Below are positions 25,159-33,212 of a stretch of 38,914 nt of DNA, piece after piece. The notes under the pieces were generated by a model. It did no database searches and was not told where the DNA came from. It worked only from the letters and a program-made list of their open reading frames with translations. A program made the translations under genes and the position numbers. Source of the DNA: Nitrospirota bacterium (lineage in GTDB: Bacteria > Nitrospirota > Thermodesulfovibrionia > SZUA-242); contig QJVM01000245.1 of assembly GCA_003235715.1 (NCBI GenBank), positions 1 to 38,914 of the forward strand, in the 5' to 3' direction. The number at the start of each line of letters is the position of its first letter. Position 1 is the first letter of the stretch.

Positions 25159-26291
25159 GAAAAAACCTCGGCCGCCGGCGGAAAACCCAGGAAGCGGGTA
25201 TAGAGGGCGGCACAGTAGGCGCCGGCATTTCCAAACACCACAAGGTCTCCCGGTTCGACGCCAGGCACCCTGCAGTTCCAGGAGAGAAAGTCGCGGGAGT
25301 ACGTTGAGCAGCCGAACACGCAGGAGGGGACCTCCGCCCCGGAAACCACCCGGCCGCTGCGAAGAATCCAGACGGGATGAAACGCAGAGTCGGGATAAAG
25401 AAGGGGTCTTGGAAACTGGGCGCTCGAAGCGTTCACTCCGATGCCCTGCTGTGCGCCGACGGGCTTGATGTCGACAGCCCGGCAGACGAAGAGACCGGCC
25501 CGGCCCCCGATGAGGCGGCCGGGCTCGATGACCATCCGCAAATGTCGGCCCGCGGCGCTGCAGGCCCCTTCCATCACGTGCACCAACATCCTCCCGTAGC
25601 TCCCCAGATCAAACGGCTGTCCTCCGGAATCCTCGAGGCCGAAACCCCCACCAAAATCAAGATAGGTCAGACCTGGAAAGAAATGGGCAAAGGCGGTCAA
25701 TGTACGGTAACAGCGTTCAAAGTAGTCCAGATCGCAGATGTCCGTCCCTGCGTAAAGATGCAGGCCCTCGATGTCGGGGGCTCCGGCGAGCCGGCGAATT
25801 TCGTTTGGCTGCAGGCCAAGCCGGCTTTCCGGGCCGATGAAGTAGCCGCCTCGTGTCCTGCGTGCATGGACCATCGTGCCCAGATTGCAGCGGATTCCGA
25901 AGGGCGAGGCCGGATAACGTTGTCGCCAGGCGTCCACCTGCCCGAGGGAGTCGAGGATGACCCGGATACCGCTCCGGTGCGCCTGCTCCATCGTGGATTC
26001 ATCCATGGCCGAAGCCGCGTACACGACCTCGCCGGGGCCACAACCGGCTGCGAATGCGGCGTCCAGGTGAGCCATGGAATTGACGAACAGGCAAAGCCCT
26101 TCCTCGCGGATGATCGAGAGAAATCTTGGGTGCGGATTGGCCATGGTGGCGAAGTGGATATTGGTGTCTGGCCAGGGCAGGTTCCGGAACGAACGGCAGG
26201 TGGTCCGGATGAGGTCGGTGTCATAGACATAGAACGGGGTGGAGACCTCCTCCGAGGTCTCAAGCACCAGGGCTAACTGGCGGGGCGTCAT
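25155..26291 (-). CDS. fold-III PLP decarboxylase-like protein lacking the PLP lysine
   Basis: The ATG at 26291 forms an ATGA overlap with the permease stop, so a longer in-frame version to 26459 is rejected. The 378-residue product has the alanine-racemase/diaminopimelate-decarboxylase layout: TPFYVYD (18-24), a barrel with YLDFGGGFG that would hold the phosphate of PLP, EPGRLIGGRAG, and a C-terminal beta domain with FGNAGAYCAALY. At the usual PLP lysine (Y-A-x-K-A-N) it reads HFATMANPHP, with M50 encoded by ATG (26142-26144). The CDS-type motif is also altered to FGCSTYSRD. It may be a pseudoenzyme, bind substrate without PLP, or use another lysine. Canonical members decarboxylate diaminopimelate, ornithine or arginine. 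Confidence 0.8.
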   Translation of the reverse strand: MTPRQLALVLETSEEVSTPFYVYDTDLIRTTCRSFRNLPWPDTNIHFATMANPHPRFLSIIREEGLCLFVNSMAHLDAAFAAGCGPGEVVYAASAMDESTMEQAHRSGIRVILDSLGQVDAWRQRYPASPFGIRCNLGTMVHARRTRGGYFIGPESRLGLQPNEIRRLAGAPDIEGLHLYAGTDICDLDYFERCYRTLTAFAHFFPGLTYLDFGGGFGLEDSGGQPFDLGSYGRMLVHVMEGACSAAGRHLRMVIEPGRLIGGRAGLFVCRAVDIKPVGAQQGIGVNASSAQFPRPLLYPDSAFHPVWILRSGRVVSGAEVPSCVFGCSTYSRDFLSWNCRVPGVEPGDLVVFGNAGAYCAALYTRFLGFPPAAEVFS

Positions 26292-27073
26292 CGGTGGGAG
26301 CGGCCCGAGAGGCCCCGCAGCTTGAAGTGCAGCAGACCCAGAAGAAGAGCAAAAAGACCCAGAGCCCAGGCGGCGCACCCGCGAAGAGCCAGCCAGTTGA
26401 CCCGGTCGTCGAACGCCGCGCTGAAGACCAGCTGGGTGGGATAATACGCGGGAAGCCACCGGATGAGGTCCATCCGTTCAGCGGCCGTGTAATAGACAGG
26501 ATTCTGGAGCCACGCGGCATCGATGTCTGCCAGCAGGGCGGAGGCAAGTACGGCGACCAGGAAATCCCGGGTCACACTCCCGGCGATGGCCCCGGCCGTT
26601 CCGTAGATGATGGAAATGAGAAGGTATCCGGATAACGCAATCATGGCCTGCTTGAGCGACACCCACTGGGCCACGAGAAGCGTGGTGCTGACCGCCAGCG
26701 CTGCGGCGAGAAGCACGAAGAATCCGAAACGCCCAAGCAGGAGGGTCACAGGCCGGAGTCCCATGAACACTCCGTGCCGCCAGTAGTCGAAGTCCTGCTG
26801 GAAGAGAGTAAGGGCGAAGTAGGCACTCAGGAAACCGGCCACCGAGGCGGAGACGAAAACGATGGAAACGTCGACCTGGGGAGGGGTGAGCCGGACCACG
26901 TCGTTCTGAAAGTAGACCTCGATGGGAACGGGCAACGCTCCTGCGGTGAGCCGCACAATGCCCAGAAAGATGCCTGGAATGAGAAAGAGGAGGGCCAGTC
27001 CGACCCGGTTTCGGAGCAGTTCCCGGAGGGACAGACGCAGTATCCGGGCGGCGATGGAGAGGTCAGCCCTCAT
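26288..27073 (-). CDS. ABC-2 type transporter permease
   Basis: From the ATG at 27073 the protein has 261 residues. Starting at 27109 would place more of it inside the ATPase gene. It has about six membrane segments with a periplasmic loop after the first (about residues 45-75). The stretch FQQDFDYWRHGVFMGLRPVTLLLGRF is typical of the coupling helix region of ABC-2 permeases. It pairs with the ATPase immediately upstream, whose stop it overlaps by 11 bases, to make a half-size exporter that would work as a dimer. The likely cargo is the product of the downstream biosynthetic genes, or a membrane intermediate. Confidence 0.85.
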   Translation of the reverse strand: MRADLSIAARILRLSLRELLRNRVGLALLFLIPGIFLGIVRLTAGALPVPIEVYFQNDVVRLTPPQVDVSIVFVSASVAGFLSAYFALTLFQQDFDYWRHGVFMGLRPVTLLLGRFGFFVLLAAALAVSTTLLVAQWVSLKQAMIALSGYLLISIIYGTAGAIAGSVTRDFLVAVLASALLADIDAAWLQNPVYYTAAERMDLIRWLPAYYPTQLVFSAAFDDRVNWLALRGCAAWALGLFALLLGLLHFKLRGLSGRSHR

Positions 27074-27680
27074 GCACGCGGCCTTCCCTGAGCGTGAGGA
27101 TGCGACCAAAGCGGTCCCGTTCGTAGGCGATGTGGGTGATCATGAGGATGGCGGCCCCGGAGGCCCTCAGTTCCCCGATCAAGGACCAGTACATTTCGTA
27201 CATGGCCCAGTCAAAACCATCGCACGGCTCGTCACACAGGAGCAGTTCCGGTCGGTGTAATACCGAAGTCACAAACTTGACCTTCTGATAGGTTCCGGCG
27301 CTCAGGTTTCCGATCAGGGTGAGGAGATGAGCCCCCAACTGGAACCGCTCGATGAGGGACGTGCACCAGGCGGCCGAAACGTCCCAGGTCCGTTGGAGAA
27401 TCGCGGCGGCGAGATCGAAGTGTTCAGAGACGGTCAGGCGGCGATCCAGATAGTTGTCCTGAGGGCAGTAGCCGAGGTGTTGGTTCAGACGGACTTGGCC
27501 GGTGTCCGGACGGCTGAAACCAAGGAGGCACCTGAGGAGTGTGGTCTTGCCCGACCCGTTCGCCCCCACAAGGGCCACAACTTCTCCGGATTCCACGACG
27601 AAGCCACAGTCTTCAAGAACCACTTTACGTCCGTATGATTTCCGAACGCTCTGGCAATCGAGGTAAACCGGGTGGCTCAT
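27063..27680 (-). CDS. ABC transporter ATP-binding protein, first gene of the cluster
   Basis: The 205-residue product is a minimal ABC ATPase. Walker A is GANGSGKT (39-46), the Q-loop is CPQD with Q74, Walker B is LLLCDEP (146-152), and the H-loop histidine is H183 in ITHIA. The signature loop reads LSAGTYQKV (126-134) rather than LSGGQ. GT in place of GQ is known in ABC-2 exporters, while alanine at the third position is uncommon. It energises the permease encoded just downstream. The 224-bp upstream gap to the divergent Met-rich gene contains palindromes that may control the whole unit. The ribosome site before the ATG is weak. Confidence 0.92.
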   Translation of the reverse strand: MSHPVYLDCQSVRKSYGRKVVLEDCGFVVESGEVVALVGANGSGKTTLLRCLLGFSRPDTGQVRLNQHLGYCPQDNYLDRRLTVSEHFDLAAAILQRTWDVSAAWCTSLIERFQLGAHLLTLIGNLSAGTYQKVKFVTSVLHRPELLLCDEPCDGFDWAMYEMYWSLIGELRASGAAILMITHIAYERDRFGRILTLREGRVHEG

Positions 27681-27755
27681 GTTCAGGCGATGCGAAGTAC
27701 TCCGAAAGAGCTTACCGTATTCATCCGGCTCAGAGGAACAGAGCTTGCCGGCTCG

Positions 27756-27769
27756 ATACTTAGTATACT
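27756..27769. promoter_or_regulatory. overlapping palindromes upstream of the eight-gene cluster
   Basis: ATACT-T-AGTAT (27756-27766) and AGTATACT (27762-27769) are perfect dyads sharing AGTAT. Read on the minus strand they include TATACT, a good -10 box, about 80 bases before the first cluster gene, but no -35 at proper spacing was found. They are the most likely operator for the unit or for the divergent Met-rich gene. Confidence 0.35.
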
Positions 27770-27809
27770 CCTGCTTCCTTCAGACAACCCGCGTATCGTG
27801 ACCCAAAAG

Positions 27810-27840
27810 TGATTTCTCCCTGAAATCAGCCGGATTCGGC
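27810..27840. promoter_or_regulatory. two adjacent hairpins in the divergent intergenic region
   Basis: TGATTTC and GAAATCA form 7-bp perfect arms around a 5-base loop (27810-27828). GCCG and CGGC follow directly around a 4-base loop (27829-27840). They lie between the cluster start and the Met-rich gene. On the plus strand they would be in the leader of the Met-rich gene; on the minus strand, upstream of the cluster. No T-tract follows. Confidence 0.35.
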
Positions 27841-27904
27841 CCCGTCCCCCTTTCCGAGGTTCTTCGCTGAATTTGCAGACCGGCACCCAAAGGAGGAAAG
27901 ACCG

Positions 27905-28196
27905 ATGAGACCGAATTCATTTATACCCGCCGCCTTCATCCTGAGGCTGATGTTGTCCATAGGAACAGCTCTGGCCGGAAGCACGATGGAAGAGGAATCA
28001 ACTCGACTCCGAAATGAACACCGGCATGATGAAAGAAATCAGGGGGATGCATAGGAAGGAGGACATGACGGATAATGCGAATACGATGAAGGAGGAAAGT
28101 ATGAGGCACGATTCCCGGGCGACCGGCACGGACCGTAAGGGACAGAAGCCCATGCCGGAAGAAAAGGCGCAGGCTACGAGGGAAGGAATGAAGTGA
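27905..28196 (+). pseudogene. Met-rich exported small protein, apparently frameshifted
   Basis: A strong ribosome site (AAAGGAGG) precedes the ATG at 27905. The first frame encodes a signal-peptide-like N-terminus ending in GTALAG (about residue 25) and then STMEEES before stopping at 28054 after 49 residues. The +1 frame, open across 28014-28196, continues with MNTGMMKEIRGMHRKEDM and ends in EKAQATREGMK. It is rich in methionine, histidine and charged residues, as in small periplasmic metal-binding proteins. A one-base shift between about 27985 and 28013 would join them into a protein of roughly 97 residues. It may be a decayed gene, a sequencing error or a real frameshift. If intact, the 49-residue peptide would still be exported. 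Confidence 0.45.
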
Positions 28197-28235
28197 TTCT
28201 TCCCGGCTCCCTGGAGCAGACCCCTGCGCCAATTT

Positions 28236-28259
28236 CCATGAGAGGTTTCTCTTTCATGG
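28236..28259. terminator. hairpin between convergent genes, possible bidirectional terminator
   Basis: A 10-pair stem (two G-U pairs on the plus strand) begins with CCATGAGAGG, ends with TTCATGG and has a 4-base loop. It lies between the Met-rich gene (plus) and the membrane methyltransferase gene (minus). It is followed by CGTTTTCC on the plus strand, so the T-run is short; on the minus strand AAATTGG follows. It is therefore a moderate candidate only. Confidence 0.4.
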
Positions 28260-28283
28260 CGTTTTCCTGGCCCTCTGACCTGG

Positions 28284-28838
28284 CTAGAAAAGAAACGGGA
28301 TAAATCTCTTTGTCCGTTTCATGTAGTCCAGATAGACGTTTCCGAAGTACCGGAGGTTCTCCTTCTCCTCGGCCAGGGATGTGGCCACCAGAAACAGGCA
28401 GGCGGCGGAGGCCAGTCCGGCCGCCGGCCAGGACGGGCGTTTGAGATACGCTCCCCACGCAAGAAACATCAGTGAGCTGTACAGGGGATGCCGGATGTAA
28501 TGGAACGCCCCTGCCGTAACCAGCCGTGTTGTCTTTTCCAGCCGGATCAGGGCGACTTCGTTTCGAGAGGCGTCAGGTTTCCCGAGAATCCGCAGAAGCG
28601 TGATGCCATGAATAACGAGGAAAAGTGAAATGAACAAGAGATGCCATGAGATGATCTGCAGGAGAGAGCCGGGATTAAGGAACCAGTATTCCATGTTATA
28701 CAGGATCAGCACCAGGATGAGTTCCCACGCAAAGAAACGGTAGAACCCGTGCAGCGTCGGGTTACGCAGGGACTCGCGTGATACCAGGAGCATGAATCCG
28801 GATACCACTACAAAGAGAATCAACTTTTCTGCTGGCAT
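28284..28838 (-). CDS. membrane methyltransferase of the isoprenylcysteine/PEMT-like family
   Basis: The 184-residue product has about five membrane segments. The C-terminal half has the family core FHYIRHPLYSSLMFLAWG (about 112-129), followed by a paired-glutamate motif AEEKENLRYFG (near 155-165) and a basic end. R-H-P-x-Y and E-E bind S-adenosylmethionine at the membrane surface in isoprenylcysteine carboxyl methyltransferases and phospholipid N-methyltransferases. Bacterial members methylate lipids, quinone-like or isoprenoid compounds; the substrate here is unknown. It lies 96 bp downstream of the fumarase gene on the same strand. Confidence 0.85.
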   Translation of the reverse strand: MPAEKLILFVVVSGFMLLVSRESLRNPTLHGFYRFFAWELILVLILYNMEYWFLNPGSLLQIISWHLLFISLFLVIHGITLLRILGKPDASRNEVALIRLEKTTRLVTAGAFHYIRHPLYSSLMFLAWGAYLKRPSWPAAGLASAACLFLVATSLAEEKENLRYFGNVYLDYMKRTKRFIPFLF

Positions 28839-28934
28839 GATGTGTTCCGTTTAAAAGGATGTTACCCGGGATGTCCCTTCCGGTGCTCTCCCCGGCCTTG
28901 CGTTTGTCCGTACAGGGTCGGGACGGTGGCGCGG

Positions 28935-30554
28935 TCAGTCGCCCGTAAGGTCCCGAAAAAAATCATTCCCCTTGTCATCTACCAGAATGAAGGCCGGAAA
29001 ATCCTGCACTTCTATCTTCCACACCGCCTCCATGCCCAGTTCCGGGTAGTCGATGCACTCCACGCTTCGGATGTTTTCCTCAGCCAGCAGGGCCGCCGGC
29101 CCGCCGATGGAACCCAGGTAAAACCCTCCATGCCTGTGGCAGGCCTCGGTGACTTGGCGGCTCCGGTTCCCCTTGGCGATCATGACCAGACTTCCGCCAT
29201 GGGACTGAAGAAGGTCCACGTAAGAGTCCATCCGCCCTGCGGTGGTCGGGCCGAAGGACCCGGAGGGTTTACCGGCCGGCTTCTTGGCCGGGCCTGCGTA
29301 ATAGACCGGATGGTTCATCAGGTAGTCCGGCAGGGGCTTTCCCGCGTCGAGCTGTTCCTTGAAGCGGGCGTGGGCGATGTCCCGGGCCACGATGATGGTC
29401 CCGGTGAGGGAGAGTCGGGTGGCCACAGGATGGCGGCTGAGTTCAGCCCGAATGACCTCCATGGGCTGGTTCAGGTTGATGGAGACCGCGCCCGAATCCT
29501 GCCTTTTGCGAAGTTCGTCCGGGATGAGGCGGCCGGGATTCCGATCCAGTGCTTCGATCCATATCCCGTTTCGGTCGATCCGTGCTTTCACATTGCGGTC
29601 GGCGGAGCAGGATACGCCCATCGCGATGGGACAGGACGCGCCGTGCCGGGGCAGCCGGATCACACGGACATCGTGGATGAAGTACTTTCCGCCGAACTGG
29701 GCCCCGATGCCGCTTTCTCTTGCGGCCCTGGAAAGTTTCTCCTCCAGGGCAGGATCGCGGAAGGCCTGCCCGCTATCGTTGCCTCGGGTGGGCAGGCTGT
29801 CGAGGTAACCGGTCGAGGCCAGCTTGACCGTCTTCAGACAGGCCTCGGCGCTGGTGCCGCCGATAACAAAGGCGAGGTGATACGGCGGGCAGGCTGCGGT
29901 CCCGAGCGTTTTCATCTTGCTCACCAGGAAGGCCTCAAGGCTTTCGGGGTTGAGCCGTGCCCGCGTTTCCTGGTAGAGAAAGGTTTTATTGGCGCTCCCG
30001 CCTCCCTTGGCCACGAACAGGAAGTGGTAAACGTTTCCGCTGACCGCATGGATATCGATTTGCGCGGGCAGATTGGAGCCGGAATTGCCTTCGCGGTACA
30101 TGTCGAAAGGAACGGTCTGGGAATACCGGAGATTTTCCCCGGTATAGGTTTCGAAGATGCCGCGGGAGAGTTCCAGGGCATCGTTGCAGCCGGTGAACAC
30201 GTCCTCGCCTTTCTTGGCAAAGACGATGGCCGTGCCCGTATCCTGGCAGAGGGGCAGTTCAAACCGGGCCGCCACCTCGGCGTTCCGGAGCATGGCCAGG
30301 GCCACGCTCCGATCGTTGGACGAGGCTTCGGGATCGGAAAGGATCCGGGCCACCTGTTCGTTGTGCGCCGGCCGAAGCAGAAAAGAGACCTCGCGCATGG
30401 CCTCCCGGGCCAGATACGTGAGACCCTCGGGTGCAACATTCAGAACCTCCCGAGGACCGCACCGGGATAGGCTTACGTGATTCTTTGTGAGCAGGCGGTA
30501 CGGGGTTTCATCCTTCTGGAGCGGAAAGGGTTCCTGGTAGTGAAACTCTGTCAC
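28935..30554 (-). CDS. fumA: class I fumarate hydratase ([4Fe-4S])
   Basis: The 539-residue single-chain product starts at a GTG. It converts fumarate and malate in the citric acid cycle. The cluster ligands of E. coli FumA (C105, C224, C318) correspond here to C103 in LPLCQDTG, C222 in ACPPYHL and C316 in MGVSCSAD. The N-terminal half is the Fe-S hydrolyase alpha domain and the C-terminal part (from about 350) the swivelling beta domain with [15 protein letters not shown]. It shares a strand and short gaps with the trans-sulfuration and threonine synthase genes, so it may be the distal gene of a metabolic operon. Oxygen sensitivity of the cluster fits an anaerobic or microaerophilic host. 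Confidence 0.95.
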   Translation of the reverse strand: MTEFHYQEPFPLQKDETPYRLLTKNHVSLSRCGPREVLNVAPEGLTYLAREAMREVSFLLRPAHNEQVARILSDPEASSNDRSVALAMLRNAEVAARFELPLCQDTGTAIVFAKKGEDVFTGCNDALELSRGIFETYTGENLRYSQTVPFDMYREGNSGSNLPAQIDIHAVSGNVYHFLFVAKGGGSANKTFLYQETRARLNPESLEAFLVSKMKTLGTAACPPYHLAFVIGGTSAEACLKTVKLASTGYLDSLPTRGNDSGQAFRDPALEEKLSRAARESGIGAQFGGKYFIHDVRVIRLPRHGASCPIAMGVSCSADRNVKARIDRNGIWIEALDRNPGRLIPDELRKRQDSGAVSINLNQPMEVIRAELSRHPVATRLSLTGTIIVARDIAHARFKEQLDAGKPLPDYLMNHPVYYAGPAKKPAGKPSGSFGPTTAGRMDSYVDLLQSHGGSLVMIAKGNRSRQVTEACHRHGGFYLGSIGGPAALLAEENIRSVECIDYPELGMEAVWKIEVQDFPAFILVDDKGNDFFRDLTGD

Positions 30555-30573
30555 GATTCAGCCGACCGCAGGC

Positions 30574-31782
30574 TCAGACGGTATCCAGAGCCTGCTTCAG
30601 GTCTGTGATGAGGTCCTCCACATCTTCCAGGCCAAGAGCCAGGCGAACCAGGTTGTCCACCATGCCGATGTCCTTGCGGTATTGCTCCGGGTAGTCGAAG
30701 AAGGACATGGTCGACATCTGGGTGACCAGGCTTTCGCTGCCCCCGAGGCTCGGTGTGATGAGAAAGAGCTCCAGCGCATCGATGAAACGGCGGGTTTGTG
30801 CGTTATCGCCCCGAACCAGAAAACTGACCATGCTGCCGAATCCTTTCATCTGTTCCGTGGCAATTCGATGATCCGGGTGAGACGGAAGCCCCGGGTACCA
30901 GACCTTCTCAACCTTCGGATGGGCCTCGAGCATGCGGGCCACCTCAAAGCCGGCCCGGTTGTGGTGGTCCATGCGCATGGCAAAGGTTTTCAGGCCCCGT
31001 TCCAGCAGAAAACACGTGAGGGGACCGGGCGTGGAGCCGATCATCCGTTGCATGCGGTACGTCGGGGTCAATAGGTCATGTTTGCCTAGGGCTACGCCGG
31101 CCATGAGGTCATTGTGACCGCCAAGGTACTTGGTCGCCGAATGAATGACGATATCCACCCCCATATCCAGCGGCCTGATGTTGTAGGGGGTCGCCAGCGT
31201 GGCATCGATGACGGTCAGCACCTTGTGCGCTTTCGCGACCTTGACGATGGCCGGCAGGTCCAGGACCCGGAGGTACGGGTTCGTGGGCGACTCCGTGAAG
31301 ATGATGTTGGTGTTCGGTTGGATTCCCTTCTCGATGGCCTCGGCTGTGGGGTCGACCAGGGACACCTCCATTCCGAACTTGGTGAGAAAATCCTTGGCAA
31401 AGTCCCGGGTCTGCCGATAACAGTCGTTCGTAAAGATGATATGCCCGCCCTGCTTCATGTAGGTCATGAGCACAAGGATCACCGCCGCCATCCCCGAGGA
31501 GAAGAGCACAGCCCGTTCCGCATTCTCGATGGCGGCCAGCTTTCGCTCGCACTCCTGCTGCGTGGGGTTGCCGTAACGGGTATATTCATGTTCCCGGATC
31601 ACCCGGCCCTCGCCCTTGGCCCGCATGAACTCCTCCACTTCCTGGGCCGTATCAAAGTAGAAATTCGAGGTGTGGACGATAGGCGTGGAGACCGCATAGT
31701 ACGGTTTCGGGAGGCGCCCCCGGCCATGGACGGCCAGCGTCGCGGGTTTCCACTGGTTCGGATTGGAAGGCTTCTTAGGCAT
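30574..31782 (-). CDS. trans-sulfuration PLP enzyme (cystathionine gamma-synthase/lyase family)
   Basis: The 402-residue product is a full-length Cys/Met-metabolism PLP enzyme. PLP is bound by K218 in [10 protein letters not shown]. The N-terminal YTRYGNPTQ (68-76) supplies the arm that touches the neighbouring subunit's cofactor, and [11 protein letters not shown] precedes the lysine. SLGGSESL near the C-terminus binds the substrate carboxylate. The family includes cystathionine gamma-synthase, cystathionine beta- or gamma-lyase and O-acetylhomoserine sulfhydrylase, and sequence by eye does not separate them. The neighbouring threonine synthase draws on the same phosphohomoserine branch point, favouring methionine synthesis. 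It overlaps that gene by eight bases, so the two are coupled. Confidence 0.9.
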   Translation of the reverse strand: MPKKPSNPNQWKPATLAVHGRGRLPKPYYAVSTPIVHTSNFYFDTAQEVEEFMRAKGEGRVIREHEYTRYGNPTQQECERKLAAIENAERAVLFSSGMAAVILVLMTYMKQGGHIIFTNDCYRQTRDFAKDFLTKFGMEVSLVDPTAEAIEKGIQPNTNIIFTESPTNPYLRVLDLPAIVKVAKAHKVLTVIDATLATPYNIRPLDMGVDIVIHSATKYLGGHNDLMAGVALGKHDLLTPTYRMQRMIGSTPGPLTCFLLERGLKTFAMRMDHHNRAGFEVARMLEAHPKVEKVWYPGLPSHPDHRIATEQMKGFGSMVSFLVRGDNAQTRRFIDALELFLITPSLGGSESLVTQMSTMSFFDYPEQYRKDIGMVDNLVRLALGLEDVEDLITDLKQALDTV

Positions 31783-33124
31783 TCAGCGTGGTTCTCCTTT
31801 TCTTCAGCGCCGTTTCAAGGGCTTCTTTGACCGCATCGACCCGGGGGGGGAGTTCGATGGGCTTGTTGGCAAAACGTGAAGGGAAGTCGAGGGTTTCCTC
31901 GTGATACTTCACCTTGAAATCAGTGAATTTCAGGCCATGCGCCGTGGAGATCACCACCACGTGCTCCGACTTGTCGATCTGGCCGCTCTTCAGAAGTTTG
32001 ATCAGCGCGGCGAGGGCCACACCGGTGTGCGGGCAGTTGAACATCCCGGTTGTGTCCCCGAGAGCTGCGGCATCGGCGAGTTCCTCCTCGGTCGCATCCA
32101 GCACGATGCCTTTGAACAGCTTCAGGGTCCGGATGGCTTTTTCAATGCTCACCGGGTTTCCGATCTGGATGGCATTGGCCAGGGTCTTCCTGGCCACCAT
32201 GGGCTCGAAGGACTCAAAGTTTTTCAGATACGATCGGTAGAGTGGATTGGCATTCTGCGCCTGCGCGACCACGATGCGGGGAAGCCGGCTGATCAAGCCG
32301 AGGTCGTGCATCATGAGGAGCCCGTTTCCGAGGGCGGTCACGTTACCGAGGTTCCCGCCGGGAATGATGAAGACGTCCGGACAGTCCCAGTCAAACTGCT
32401 GGATAACTTCGATTCCCACGGTCTTCTGCCCCTCGATCCGGATGGAGTTCATGGAGTTGGCGAGATAGATGGTTTCATCCTCGGTGATCTCTCTCACGAC
32501 TTTCATGCATCCGTCGAAGTCCGTATCGAGGGAGAGCACCAGGGCGCCGTTGGCAATGGGCTGAACGAGCTGGGCTACCGAGATCTTTCCCTTGGGCAGA
32601 AGCACAATGGACTGAATTCCGGCCGCCGCGCAGTAAACGGCCAGCGCTGCGGACGTATCGCCGGTGGAGGCACAGGCCACGGCCTTGATGGGAGCCCCCT
32701 CACTGATCATCTGCTTGACGTTGGAGACGAGGACCGTCATCCCGAGGTCCTTGAAGGAACCGCTGTGGGAGTTACCGCAAAGCTTGACCCAGAGATTGCT
32801 CAGGCCGAGCATCTTTCCGAACCGCTCGGCCCAGAAGAGATTCGAGCCTCCTTCGTAGAGCGACACGATGTTGTCATCCGAAAGCTGCGGCAGGATCCAC
32901 TCTTTCTTTCCCCATACGCCGGACCCGTAAGGCCACTGGGTCGACTTGTAGCGCTCCTCGAAAAGTTTCATCCAGGCCTTGGAATCGCGGCCGCGAAGGG
33001 CTTCAATATCGTGCTGAACCTCCAGCAGGGAACCGCACGTCCTGCATTTATAAACGATGGAGTTGGTTGGATACTTCTGCCGGCACTCCTCGTTAATGCA
33101 TTGAAACCAGGCGCTGTATTGCAT
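31775..33124 (-). CDS. thrC: threonine synthase with N-terminal zinc ribbon
   Basis: The 449-residue product converts O-phosphohomoserine to threonine. An N-terminal zinc ribbon has C9, C14, C27 and C30, absent from the short E. coli type but usual in many archaeal and deltaproteobacterial enzymes. The PLP lysine is K125 in [20 protein letters not shown] binds the phosphate of substrate and cofactor, and [11 protein letters not shown] is also typical. AGGAAGGA lies before the ATG at good spacing. An upstream hairpin (33145-33158) might affect expression. It is followed directly by the trans-sulfuration gene, pairing the threonine and methionine branches. Confidence 0.94.
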   Translation of the reverse strand: MQYSAWFQCINEECRQKYPTNSIVYKCRTCGSLLEVQHDIEALRGRDSKAWMKLFEERYKSTQWPYGSGVWGKKEWILPQLSDDNIVSLYEGGSNLFWAERFGKMLGLSNLWVKLCGNSHSGSFKDLGMTVLVSNVKQMISEGAPIKAVACASTGDTSAALAVYCAAAGIQSIVLLPKGKISVAQLVQPIANGALVLSLDTDFDGCMKVVREITEDETIYLANSMNSIRIEGQKTVGIEVIQQFDWDCPDVFIIPGGNLGNVTALGNGLLMMHDLGLISRLPRIVVAQAQNANPLYRSYLKNFESFEPMVARKTLANAIQIGNPVSIEKAIRTLKLFKGIVLDATEEELADAAALGDTTGMFNCPHTGVALAALIKLLKSGQIDKSEHVVVISTAHGLKFTDFKVKYHEETLDFPSRFANKPIELPPRVDAVKEALETALKKRRTTLNA

Positions 33125-33144
33125 AACATCCTTCCTCGATTATC

Positions 33145-33158
33145 GACCCGAAGGGGTC
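33145..33158. terminator. short hairpin between the unknown gene and threonine synthase
   Basis: GACCC and GGGTC form a 5-bp GC-rich stem with a 4-base loop, 20 bases before the threonine synthase ATG and just after the unknown upstream gene. No T-tract follows, so it could be an mRNA-stabilising or translation-modulating hairpin rather than a terminator. Confidence 0.35.
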
Positions 33159-33212
33159 AGGTTTCAGACGCTGGACTGCAGGAAAAAGCTTACCAGAAGC
33201 CGGTGCCGTTCT

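Noticed and set aside
26292-26459. N-terminal extension of the decarboxylase-like protein
   Set aside because: It lies inside the permease gene and is low-complexity. The ATG at 26291 gives a four-base overlap and the usual family start.
28842-30470. 542-codon plus-strand frame opposite the fumarase gene
   Set aside because: It is the mirror frame of a clear class I fumarase. It has no family resemblance and no ribosome site, and long antisense frames are expected at this GC content.
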